Assembly: GCA_016218495.1 (NCBI GenBank)
Contig: JACRDU010000009.1
Coordinates: 62,001-126,000, forward strand
Length of the DNA: 64,000 bases
Origin: Elusimicrobiota bacterium
GTDB taxonomy: Bacteria > Elusimicrobiota > Elusimicrobia > UBA1565
Direction of reading: 5' to 3'
Positions 1 to 7,687 of this stretch are shown here, one piece after another; position 1 is the first letter of the stretch; each line of letters opens with the position of its first letter. The notes under the pieces are model-generated. The model was given only the letters and a program-made list of their open reading frames with translations. It ran no database searches and was not told the DNA's origin. A program made the position numbers and the translations under genes.

Positions 1-168
1 GCCCTGCTGACCCTGGCCGAGGCCGCCCCGCTCTGCCAGGACTGCCGCGGCGGGGCCGCCATCCTGGCCGCCGCCGAGAGGTTGGAGCGCATGGGACGGC
101 TGCGCCGCGTCCGACGGGCGGGACGCTACCTCTGGGACTCCGTTGACCCCCGTCAGGGGGAGGCGTGA
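1..168 (+). CDS. C-terminal end of an unknown protein (partial)
   Basis: An open frame runs in from the left edge and stops at TGA 166-168, leaving 55 residues. The visible part is rich in Ala, Arg and Leu and holds one CxxC pair near its start (residues 12 and 15 of the fragment), which could bind a metal or be a partial zinc ribbon. The 5' part lies outside the window, so I cannot name a family. It ends 57 bases before the His-Xaa-Ser repeat gene and on the same strand, so it may belong to the same transcription unit. The frame has strong GC-rich codon bias, which supports its being coding. Confidence 0.5.
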   Translation, partial: ALLTLAEAAPLCQDCRGGAAILAAAERLERMGRLRRVRRAGRYLWDSVDPRQGEA

Positions 169-201
169 CGATAGAGCTGGCAGTTCCGTCCCATCAGGCC
201 C

Positions 202-217
202 TATACTCCCAAGAAGG
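202..217 (+). promoter_or_regulatory. Possible -10 box and Shine-Dalgarno for the HxS repeat gene
   Basis: TATACT at 202-207 resembles a -10 box, and AGAAGG at 212-217 sits 8 bases before the GTG start at 226. I see no convincing -35 box 16-18 bases upstream, so the promoter may be weak or need an activator, or the gene may be read from upstream. The ribosome binding site is what decides the GTG start. Confidence 0.3.
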
Positions 218-225
218 TACCAACG

Positions 226-567
226 GTGGGAAAGAAAGGGCGTAAGCCGCGCCGCAAGGCGCCCAAGGACGGCTTCACCGAGGTCTCGCGCCAGGCGGCG
301 CGCGACGCGGCCATGTTCCTCGGCAGCGAGGAAGGGAAGATCGTCGAGGCCGACGTCGTCAAGACGGCCGTCGTCCTGGGCCTGGTGGGGACGGCCTTCC
401 TGAACGCCCCGCAGGCCCCGGCCGCCCACTACAACTACCTCCATAACTCGGGAGGCCAGGGCGGCAGTCATGTGAGCCACGGCTCCCACGGCTCCCATGG
501 ATCCCACGGCTCGCACGGCTCGCACGGCTCCCACGGTTCCCACGGTTCCCACGGCAGCGGGACCTGA
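226..567 (+). CDS. His-Xaa-Ser repeat peptide, candidate radical-SAM substrate (HxsA-like)
   Basis: This 113-residue protein starts at GTG 226. It has a Lys/Arg-rich N-terminus, a middle region with a hydrophobic segment (about residues 45-60) and a C-terminal tail of one His-Val-Ser followed by nine His-Gly-Ser units, then Gly-Thr. Tandem His-Xaa-Ser tails define the HxsA proteins, the proposed substrates of radical-SAM enzymes HxsB and HxsC. Three radical-SAM genes follow directly, which makes it a likely peptide substrate. The repeats use mixed codons for His, Gly and Ser, so the array is not a fresh slippage product. I see no double-glycine leader, and I infer the role from repeat and context only. 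The next gene starts inside the repeat region in another frame. Confidence 0.75.
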   Translation: MGKKGRKPRRKAPKDGFTEVSRQAARDAAMFLGSEEGKIVEADVVKTAVVLGLVGTAFLNAPQAPAAHYNYLHNSGGQGGSHVSHGSHGSHGSHGSHGSHGSHGSHGSHGSGT

Positions 568-1483
568 CGGCCGCCGCCGCGCGGCCAAGATAGACCTCAA
601 GCTCGGCTACGCCTGCGACCATCAGTGCCTCTTCTGCGTGCAGGGAGACCTGCGCCGGCGCTTCCCCGAGCCCCGCTCCGCCCCCGACCTGATCGCAGCG
701 ATGCGGGCGGGCCGGGCGAAGGCCGACTCCATCGTCTTCACCGGAGGGGAGCCCACCGTCTATCCCTACCTGCCCGAGCTGGTGCGCTACGCCCGGCTGC
801 TCGGCTACTCGCGCGTGCAGATCCAGTCCAACGGCCGGCGGTTCAGCGAGCGCCCGTTCGCGGCCGCGCTGGTGGAGGCGGGGGCCACCGAGTTCGCCCT
901 GTCGCTGCACGGCTCCACGCCCTCCGTCCACGACGGGCTGACCGACGTGCCCGGCAGCTTCGAGCGGACCTGGGCGGGCATCACCGGCCTGCTCGGCATG
1001 GGGCAGCGCGTGATGACCAACAGCGTGGTCACGCGCGGGAACGCCGGCGACCTCCCGGCGCTCGCCGCGCTCCTGGCCGGCGCCGGGGTGCGGCATATCC
1101 AGTTCGCCTTCGTCCATATCGTCGGCAAGGCCGCCGAGAACGCCGCCCTCATCGTGCCGCGCAAGGCCGCGGCGGTGCCCTTCATCCTGCGTGCGGTGGA
1201 TGCGGGGCGGGCCCTGGGAGCCCGGGTCATGACCGAGGCCGTCCCGCTCTGCCTGCTCAAGGGCTACGAGGACTGCGCGGCCGAGACGGAGATGCCCGTG
1301 ATGACCATCCATCACGCCGACGGCACGGTCTGCGAGGACTTCACGCGCGAGCGCCTCGAGGTCCAGAAGCGCAAGGGGCCGGCCTGCGGCGGCTGCGTGC
1401 ACGACCCGGTCTGCGAAGGGCCTTGGCACGAGTACCCCGAGCTCTTCGGCTGGGGCGAGTTCGTCCCGGTGCCCGCGCCATGA
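497..1483 (+). CDS. Radical SAM enzyme with twitch/SPASM-like C-terminus (paralog 1 of 3)
   Basis: The 328-residue product has the radical-SAM motif CxxxCxxC at C40, C44 and C47, the GGEP motif typical of the family at about residue 80, and a C-terminal C-x2-C-x5-C set (C297, C300, C306) that should bind an auxiliary iron-sulfur cluster. Such enzymes modify peptides in RiPP pathways. The only standard start is ATG 497, inside the His-Xaa-Ser repeat of the preceding gene, giving a Thr/Ala/Pro-rich N-terminal extension; by comparison with paralog 2 the conserved domain begins near position 590. Translation may therefore couple to the stop of the repeat gene with a non-standard start. It overlaps the next gene by ATGA. 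Confidence 0.85.
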   Translation: MDPTARTARTAPTVPTVPTAAGPDGRRRAAKIDLKLGYACDHQCLFCVQGDLRRRFPEPRSAPDLIAAMRAGRAKADSIVFTGGEPTVYPYLPELVRYARLLGYSRVQIQSNGRRFSERPFAAALVEAGATEFALSLHGSTPSVHDGLTDVPGSFERTWAGITGLLGMGQRVMTNSVVTRGNAGDLPALAALLAGAGVRHIQFAFVHIVGKAAENAALIVPRKAAAVPFILRAVDAGRALGARVMTEAVPLCLLKGYEDCAAETEMPVMTIHHADGTVCEDFTRERLEVQKRKGPACGGCVHDPVCEGPWHEYPELFGWGEFVPVPAP

Positions 1484-2394
1484 AGAAGTTTGTGGCCTTC
1501 ACCGGCTACGCCTGCAACAACCGCTGCGGGTTCTGCGTCCACCTGCGGCGCCGCGCGCTCCCGCAGCGCACCACCCGCGAGGTCGTCGCCGCGATGGCGA
1601 GCGCCCGCCGCGACGGCTGCGACGCCCTGGAGCTGGTGGGGGGAGAGGTCACCATCCGCCCCGACTTCCTGACCTTGGTCGGGACGGCCCGCGCGCTGGG
1701 GTTCCCACGCGTGGCGCTGGCCAGCAACGGGCGCATGTTCTCCCGGCCGGGCTTCGCGCGGGCGGCGGTGGCGGCCGGCCTGACCGACGTGATGCTGTCG
1801 CTGCACGGGGACGGGGCGGAGCTCCACGACGGGCTCACCGGAGCGGCGGGCAACTTCAAGGAGCTCATCGCGGGGCTCGCCGCGCTCAAGGCGGCGGGCG
1901 TGGGGCGCCTGTCGGTCAACAGCACTGTGGTCCGGCGCAACGTCAGGGCGCTGCCGGCCCTGGCCTACCTGCTCGTCGCCCTCGAGGTGCGCTCGGCCGA
2001 GTTCATCTTCGTGGACCCGAGCGTGGGCGGGGCGGCGGAGGACTTCGAGGAGTGGGTCCCCCGGCTGGGGGAGGCGGCCTCGGCGATGCGCCGCGCGCTG
2101 GCCATCGGGCGGGAGGCCGGCACCTCGGACTGGTGCGTGCGCTACGTTCCGCTGTGCCTGTTCCGGGACTGGCTGGGCCAGGTCAGCGAGCTGCGCGAGG
2201 CCCGGGCCTTCTCCTCGGTGCGGCATTGGGCGCCCGATTTCGTCAACGACGACGTGCAGGGCTCGCGCCGCGACGGCGCGCGGGTCCGTACCGCACGCTG
2301 CCGCGGCTGCCGCCTCGAGCCCGAGTGCGAAGGCGTCTGGCGCGGCTACGCCGAGCGGCGGGGCGATTCCGAGCTGGAGCCGGTCCATGGTTGA
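1480..2394 (+). CDS. Radical SAM enzyme with twitch/SPASM-like C-terminus (paralog 2 of 3)
   Basis: A 304-residue radical-SAM protein. CxxxCxxC lies at C12, C16 and C19 straight after the start, and the C-terminal C-x2-C-x5-C at C274, C277 and C283, followed by Glu-Gly and an aromatic residue as in paralog 1. The second half of the fold carries the Leu-His-Gly segment (LSLHG, about residue 107) that is also in paralog 1. The ATG overlaps the previous stop (ATGA at 1480-1483), so the two are translationally coupled. Presumed to act with the neighbouring paralogs on the repeat peptide; which residue each one modifies cannot be told from sequence. Confidence 0.85.
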   Translation: MKKFVAFTGYACNNRCGFCVHLRRRALPQRTTREVVAAMASARRDGCDALELVGGEVTIRPDFLTLVGTARALGFPRVALASNGRMFSRPGFARAAVAAGLTDVMLSLHGDGAELHDGLTGAAGNFKELIAGLAALKAAGVGRLSVNSTVVRRNVRALPALAYLLVALEVRSAEFIFVDPSVGGAAEDFEEWVPRLGEAASAMRRALAIGREAGTSDWCVRYVPLCLFRDWLGQVSELREARAFSSVRHWAPDFVNDDVQGSRRDGARVRTARCRGCRLEPECEGVWRGYAERRGDSELEPVHG

Positions 2395-3250
2395 CGTCCC
2401 CGTCTGGCCGGGCTGCGACGAAGCCTGCGTGTTCTGCTCGAATCCGGAGGGGGCGTTCCGGCGCCCCACCGAGGAGCACAGCCTGCCCGTGCTGGTGCGC
2501 CGCCTGGCGATGTTCAAGGCGGGGCGGGAGCGGTTCCATAAGTTCAACGACGCCCGCGACAGCGTCACCTTGACCGGGGGAGAGCCCACGCTGCACCCGC
2601 GCTTCTTCGCGCTGCTGAGCGCTGTGCGCCGCCAGTTCCCGGGCCGCTTGGTGCGGCTGCTGACCCACGGCCGGGGGCTGGAGGACCCTGCCTTCGCCGC
2701 CCGGCTGTGCGCGGCGGCCGGGTCCCCGTTCGAGACCTGCGTCAACGTGGCCGGGCCGCGGCGCGGGCTGGAGAAGGGGCTGGCGGGCACGGCGAACCTG
2801 CTGCGCCTGCGCCGCCGGGGCCAGCGCGTCGTCGTCAGGCTCGTGCTCACCCGGTCTTTGCTCGATTCTCTGCGCACGGCCGCGGACCTCTTGGCGGAAC
2901 GCCTGCCGGGCCTGGACGGCCTGGCCGTCATCTTCCCCGAATTCGAAGGCCGGGCCGCGCGCTCCGAGGAGGTGACCGGGCTGCGCATGGAAGCCTGCTC
3001 GCGCGCGTTGGAGGACGCCCTCCCCGCGCTGCGCCGGGTCGCGCGCCTGGACCTCTACCATCTGCCGCTCTGCGTGCTGGGCCCGGCCCTGCGGGAGCAC
3101 GCGCGCTCCACCCTGGACCCCGCCAAGGTGGTCAACGCCCTGGTCTGCCGGACCTGTCCGGACCTGGGCGCCTGCGTGGGGATACACAAGAGCTACGCGC
3201 GCTCCGCCGGGACGGCGGAGTTCTCCCCGCGCGCCGGACGGACGGCGTGA
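2387..3250 (+). CDS. Radical SAM enzyme with twitch/SPASM-like C-terminus (paralog 3 of 3)
   Basis: A 287-residue radical-SAM protein with CxxxCxxC at C10, C14 and C17, a GGEP motif and a C-terminal C-x2-C-x5-C at C254, C257 and C263, the same spacing as in the two preceding paralogs. It is the shortest and most diverged of the three: the LSLHG segment is absent. It starts at ATG 2387, 8 bases inside the previous gene, and its stop overlaps the GTG of the membrane protein that follows. Three tandem paralogs suggest either three distinct modifications or a hetero-oligomeric complex. Confidence 0.83.
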   Translation: MVDVPVWPGCDEACVFCSNPEGAFRRPTEEHSLPVLVRRLAMFKAGRERFHKFNDARDSVTLTGGEPTLHPRFFALLSAVRRQFPGRLVRLLTHGRGLEDPAFAARLCAAAGSPFETCVNVAGPRRGLEKGLAGTANLLRLRRRGQRVVVRLVLTRSLLDSLRTAADLLAERLPGLDGLAVIFPEFEGRAARSEEVTGLRMEACSRALEDALPALRRVARLDLYHLPLCVLGPALREHARSTLDPAKVVNALVCRTCPDLGACVGIHKSYARSAGTAEFSPRAGRTA

Positions 3251-4566
3251 GCCTGGAGCTCTGCGTCCGGGCCGGCGCCTGGGCCGTCGGCGGGGCCGCG
3301 GCCTTCGCCGTCATCCGTCAGGACAGCCTGAGGCGCCGCATCCCGAACGCCGTGCTGCGCCTGCTCGCCCTGGGCATCCTGGCCGGCTACGTCCTCCTCT
3401 CCGCGCGCTTCGTGGCGGCGTTCTACCGCGACGGGGCGCTCAGCGCCGGCGCGTCGCTGTTGGCCGGCGTCGCCCTGTGGCGCTTGGGGGTATGGCCCGC
3501 CGGGGACGCCAAGCTCTTCATCCTGCTCGCCTGGCTGGCCCCGCTGGCCGAGCCGGCTCTGGCGGCTCAGCGCTGGCGTCTTCCGCTCGTGCTGCTGCTC
3601 AACACCTTCATCCCGGCCGCCGCCGTCATCCTCGCCGCGGGCGGATTCTGGTTCTGGCACACGCGCCTGCGCCATGGGGCGGGGTTCCTCGGCCAGATGG
3701 GGCTGTGCCGCTTCCCCGAATACGCGGCCAAGCGTCACGCCGAGCTCAAGGCGCAGGGCCGACGCGCGGGGCTTCGCCTGCGGGTGGCCTTGACGCGGCG
3801 CCCCGGCCGCCTGGCCTCGTCCTTGGCCGACCAGTGCGCCATGGCAGGGGCCGGGGCGGCGTTCATGACCGCCGCTCATGGCTGGGCCGGGGGGGTGTGG
3901 GCCGCGCTCATTTTCTGCGTGTTCTGGGACGGGGCACGGCGGAGCGTCGGGGCCTGGACGGCCCGGCTGGCCGCCGGGGCCGCCGTCGCCTGCCTCTGGT
4001 CGCTGGGCGCCCCGGCGGCGGAGCTGGGCTCGCGCTTCGGCCTGTGGCTGCTGTTCTCGCTGGGGATGGCGGCCGGCCGCGGCGCCCTTTCCTTCGTCAT
4101 GGGGGCACGGGAGAAATTCATCGCGCTGGCCTGGGTCGCCGGGCCTCTGCTCGCCGCGGCCCCCTGGGCCCTGGGCGCGGCGGGCGGCTGGGAACGCTGG
4201 GCCTGGGCCGGCCTCTTCGGAGGTTTCGCCTGGGGGCTGGCCCTGCTGTTCCTGGAGGAGGACGGGTTCATCCTGCCCCCGGACCGGGTCACCCCATCGC
4301 TGGTCCCGTCGCCGGCCACCCTGGCCGCCGTGGCCGAGGACGCTGAATTCTCCGAGCGCCATTTCAGGCGCGTCTATCCCGACGGCCTGACGTCCCGCCA
4401 GGCCGCCGCGCTGCGCGGCTGGGCGGGGCGGCGGGGCCTGGCGCACCTCTCGTTCCGGCGCACCCGCCCGTTCGCGGCGTGGATCTGCCTCGGCGGAGGC
4501 TTGAGCGTGCTGCTCGGGCGCGACCTACTCAGCGCGGGGGCGGCCTTGGTGGGAGGAGGACGGTGA
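3247..4566 (+). CDS. Prepilin-peptidase-like (A24 family) membrane protein
   Basis: 439 residues with many hydrophobic segments. The N-terminal half carries the two marks of A24 aspartic peptidases: an Asp followed by RRRIPN (about residue 21) and PAGDAKLF (about residue 84), equivalent to the GxGDxK motif. These enzymes cut the leader peptide of prepilin-like substrates on the inner face of the membrane. The C-terminal half is another block of hydrophobic segments with no motif I recognise, and it lacks the cysteine-rich methylase domain of PilD. The GTG start overlaps the previous stop (GTGA), so it belongs to the radical-SAM operon; a role in leader removal or membrane handling of the modified peptide is an inference. 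Confidence 0.65.
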   Translation: MSLELCVRAGAWAVGGAAAFAVIRQDSLRRRIPNAVLRLLALGILAGYVLLSARFVAAFYRDGALSAGASLLAGVALWRLGVWPAGDAKLFILLAWLAPLAEPALAAQRWRLPLVLLLNTFIPAAAVILAAGGFWFWHTRLRHGAGFLGQMGLCRFPEYAAKRHAELKAQGRRAGLRLRVALTRRPGRLASSLADQCAMAGAGAAFMTAAHGWAGGVWAALIFCVFWDGARRSVGAWTARLAAGAAVACLWSLGAPAAELGSRFGLWLLFSLGMAAGRGALSFVMGAREKFIALAWVAGPLLAAAPWALGAAGGWERWAWAGLFGGFAWGLALLFLEEDGFILPPDRVTPSLVPSPATLAAVAEDAEFSERHFRRVYPDGLTSRQAAALRGWAGRRGLAHLSFRRTRPFAAWICLGGGLSVLLGRDLLSAGAALVGGGR

Positions 4567-5833
4567 GCGAGGCGAGGGGGCGGGACCGCCTGCTGACCAC
4601 CGGGGCCGCGCTGGACGCCGGTCCCCTCCTGGTCATCGACCGGGCGCGCGGCGCCTTCGTTTGGGACGAGGCCGGGCGCCGGTATATCGACGCGCTGTCG
4701 GGCTGCTGGTGCGTCCCGGTCGGCTACGGGCGCCCGGAGGTGGTCGGCCGGCTCGCCGCTCAGCTGAGGAGGGTCTCCTACACGCCGCTGGACTGGCGCT
4801 CCCACCGGCCCGCGTTGGAGCTGGCGGACGCGCTGGTGGAGAAGGCCCCCAAGGGGCTCGAGCGGGTCTTCTTCTGCTCGGGGGGCTCGGAGGGCGTGGC
4901 CACGGCCTTGAAGCTGGCCCGCCTGTCCGGACGCTCCCGGACCGGGGACTCGCGGACGGTCTTCATGTACCGGCGGGGCTCCTATCACGGGGCGACGCTG
5001 GGTGCGACCAGCGTGACGGGCTTCGAGGAGCTGCGCCGCGGCCTGGGACCGCTCTTGCCCGACACGCTGGAGGTGGAGCCTCCCGACTGCGCGAGCTGCC
5101 CATTCGGGGCGAGCCCGGAACGCTGCGGGCTGCAGTGCGCGGGCGCCGTCGAGGAGGCCATCAAGCGCCTGGGCCCTGGGCGCCTGGCGGCCATGGTGGC
5201 GGAGCCCGTGGCCGCGGCCGGGAGGGTCCAAGTGCCCCCCGCGGGGTATTGGCCCCGGGTGGCCGCCGCCCTGCGCGGAGCGGGCGCCTTGCTCATCCTC
5301 GACGAGGTCCTGACGGGGCTGGGACGCACGGGACGCTGGTTCGCCGCCGAGCATTGGGGGATCCAGCCGGACATCCTGGTGGTCGGGAAAGGCCTGGCCG
5401 GCGGGGTCGCCCCGTTGGGGGCGGTCCTGATGACGCGCCAGGTCTCCGAGCTGTTCCGTTCGGAGCCGTTCGCCCACGGCTTCACCTTCGGAGGGCATCC
5501 CGCCTCCTGCGCGGCGGCCCTGGCCACCCTGCAGCTGCTGGGCGGGCTCATCGGGTCGGTGGAGGCCAGGGGGTCCGCCTGCGTGAGCTGCTCGAGCGGC
5601 GTGCGGGAGCTCACGGCGAGGTGGCCGGCATCGGCCTTCTGGCCAGCGTTTCGGTGCGGCTGTCCCCTGAGCGGCGCCGGAAGCTGCGCGAGCTCACGCT
5701 GCAAGAGGGGGTGCTGTGCGGCATCGAGGCGGATGCCCTGCAATTCGCCCCGCCGCTGACCGTGACTCAGAGCCAGCTGGCCGGCATCTGCGGGGCGGTC
5801 GGTCGTGCCCTGGCCCGGTTGGCAAAAGCGTAG
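4563..5833 (+). CDS. Class III aminotransferase (PLP), with apparent -1 frameshift
   Basis: The protein matches the omega-aminotransferase / BioA family: a GGSEGVATALKLAR-type cofactor segment, SYHGATLGATS, LILDEVLTGLGRTG with the Asp that contacts the PLP ring, and the catalytic Lys in VVGKGLAGG. It starts at GTG 4563, overlapping the previous stop. The first frame loses similarity at about 5570, and the family's C-terminal part continues in the -1 frame to the stop at 5833. The switch point is a run of five G (5569-5573); six would restore one frame. It may be an assembly error, a recent mutation or a true -1 frameshift. Its substrate is unknown; the position suggests it works with the radical-SAM genes. 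Confidence 0.75.
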
Positions 5834-5867
5834 CTATACGGACATAGGCCTCCTTTATATAAGGAAA

Positions 5868-6830
5868 ATGCTTAAAGAAAACGACGATTTGAGCTGGTAT
5901 GCGCGCAAGGCGGACGGCCTGAGGCACGGGGTGGGAGTGGCCCGGGCGGCCGAAGACAAGGGCCGCGAGCAGCGCATCGTGCGTCTCCTAGGTGCTCTGG
6001 AAGCGGAGGGCATCAAGGGGAGCATCGAACGGCGCACCCTCTACACGAAGGCCTTGCCGCCGGGCTGTCGGGGTTGCCTGGGGGGGAAGGGCACGAACGC
6101 CTTCGTCACCGGCCTATGCACCCGGGACTGCTTCTTCTGCTTCAACCAGAAGCCGCGCACCGACGAACTGGTCGTGCACGGGATCAAGCTGGCGGAGCCC
6201 GAGGACGCCGGCGATGTCGTCCGGCGCTACGCGCTGCGCAGCGTCGGCGTGAGCGGGGGAGAGCCGACCCTGCGCCCCGAGCGCCTGCTCCGCCTGGTCC
6301 GGGCCCTGCGCGCCCTGCCCGATAGGGTCCGCATCGACCTCTACACCAACGGCGACAAGCTGACCGACGGCCTGCTCGCCGAGCTCAAGGGAGCCGGCCT
6401 CGACGCGCTGCGCTTCAACGCCGTGGCCCGGGACTTCGACCTCGAGCCCATCGGGCGCGCCCTGAAGTTCTTCGCCGAGACCGCCGTCGAGGTGCCTGTG
6501 GTGCCGGACCGGATGCCGGAGATGGAGGAGCTCGTGCTGCGGCTCGACGCCATGGGCGTCCCCTTCATGAACATCCACGAGCTCTTCGCCTGCCGGGAGA
6601 ACGCGGGCAGGGTCAGCGAACAAGGCTACGCCTCGGGGGGGGAGGCGTCCTCGGGCCTCCTCTGGGAGCCGGTGGCCGAGGGCGACGAAGCGGCCTTGAG
6701 CCTGCTCCTGTTCGCCCTGCGCCGCGCCGAAAGGCTTTCCGTCTACTACTGCTCGTGCCGGACCCAGCAGGACATCTCCAGCCGCGGCCTGCGCCGCCGC
6801 ATCCGTCTGGCCGGCGGCGGGGAGCGGTGA
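5868..6830 (+). CDS. Radical SAM protein (fourth in cluster)
   Basis: A 320-residue radical-SAM protein with CxxxCxxC at C84, C88 and C91, preceded by a CxxC pair (C67, C70) and a Gly-rich GGKGTNAF segment, and a GGEPTLRP motif further on. It is not a close paralog of the three enzymes upstream; the extra N-terminal cysteines and a late C-S-C (near the C-terminus) could hold a second cluster. ATG 5868 is chosen because AAGGA lies 5' of it and the earlier in-frame starts lie within the aminotransferase gene. It follows the aminotransferase by 34 bases and overlaps the flavoprotein gene by GTGA, so all are probably one operon. Confidence 0.8.
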   Translation: MLKENDDLSWYARKADGLRHGVGVARAAEDKGREQRIVRLLGALEAEGIKGSIERRTLYTKALPPGCRGCLGGKGTNAFVTGLCTRDCFFCFNQKPRTDELVVHGIKLAEPEDAGDVVRRYALRSVGVSGGEPTLRPERLLRLVRALRALPDRVRIDLYTNGDKLTDGLLAELKGAGLDALRFNAVARDFDLEPIGRALKFFAETAVEVPVVPDRMPEMEELVLRLDAMGVPFMNIHELFACRENAGRVSEQGYASGGEASSGLLWEPVAEGDEAALSLLLFALRRAERLSVYYCSCRTQQDISSRGLRRRIRLAGGGER

Positions 6831-7687
6831 CCTGGGATTGCGCCGTCATCGGCGCCGGGCCCGCGGGGTTGGCCGCGGCGTTCTACCTCTCGCGCGCCGG
6901 CCGGCGGACCGTCCTCGTCGAATCGGGGCGCGTCGGCGGCAAATGCACCGGTCTCGGCCTCATCACCAACCATCCGGGCTTCCCCGCGGGGGTGACCGGA
7001 CGGGCCCTGGCCGGACGTCTGGCGGCTCAGGCCCGGAACCACGGCGCCCGCAGCATTGCCGGGGAGGCGGAGGCCGTCCGCTCGTCGGGGAGGGGCTTCG
7101 AGGTCCGCATCGGCGGGCGGGGGCTGAGCGCCCGGACGGTCGTCGCCGCCACCGGGACGGAATTCCTGCCGCTGGGCCTCCCGTCCGAAGCCCGCTTCCG
7201 CGGGCGGGGCCTGGAGAACGCCCCGTTCGAGACGGCCCGGCGCTGGAAGGGGCGGCGTGTGGCCGTGGTCGGCGGCGGAGAGACCGCGGCCCATCAGGCG
7301 CTGCGCCTGGCCGACGCAGGCGCCCGGGTCTGCCTCGTGGTGCGGAGAGACGGTTTGAAGGCCATTGCCCCGCTGCGCTCGGCCATCCGGCGCCATCCGG
7401 GCGTCTCGGTGCGCCTGAGGACGCGGGTCACCGCGCTGCTGGGCGACGACCGCTTGAGGGGGGTACGCCTCTCAGGACGGGTCGGAGACCGCCCGGAGGC
7501 CGTGGACGCGCTCTTCGTCCTGGTCGGGCAGCGTCCGAGGCTGCCCATGATGAGCCCTGGAGCTCCCGGGCTCTTCGTCGCCGGCGACGCGGCGGGCCTC
7601 CCGCGCCAGACCGCCGTGGCGGCCGCGTCGGGGTTGGCGCAGGCCATGGCGGCGGACGCATTCTTGGAGGACCGGTGTACGGACTAG
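6827..7687 (+). CDS. Thioredoxin-reductase-like FAD/NAD(P) oxidoreductase lacking the CxxC
   Basis: A 286-residue two-dinucleotide-fold flavoprotein: GAGPAGLAAAFYL for FAD at the N-terminus, VVGGGETAAHQALRLA for NAD(P)H near residue 146, and GLFVAGDAAG near the C-terminus. The length and order match thioredoxin reductase, but the redox CxxC expected just before the second GxGxxG is replaced by an Asn-Ala-Pro-Phe-Glu segment. It therefore cannot reduce thioredoxin in the usual way. Relatives of this kind serve as ferredoxin/flavodoxin-NADP reductases, which would suit a cluster of radical-SAM enzymes needing low-potential electrons. GTG 6827 overlaps the upstream stop. Confidence 0.8.
   Translation: MTWDCAVIGAGPAGLAAAFYLSRAGRRTVLVESGRVGGKCTGLGLITNHPGFPAGVTGRALAGRLAAQARNHGARSIAGEAEAVRSSGRGFEVRIGGRGLSARTVVAATGTEFLPLGLPSEARFRGRGLENAPFETARRWKGRRVAVVGGGETAAHQALRLADAGARVCLVVRRDGLKAIAPLRSAIRRHPGVSVRLRTRVTALLGDDRLRGVRLSGRVGDRPEAVDALFVLVGQRPRLPMMSPGAPGLFVAGDAAGLPRQTAVAAASGLAQAMAADAFLEDRCTD

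Noticed and set aside
478-560. Tandem 9-bp units that look like a CRISPR-like or minisatellite array
   Set aside because: They are in-frame His-Gly-Ser codons with no spacers and lie within a gene with its own ribosome binding site.
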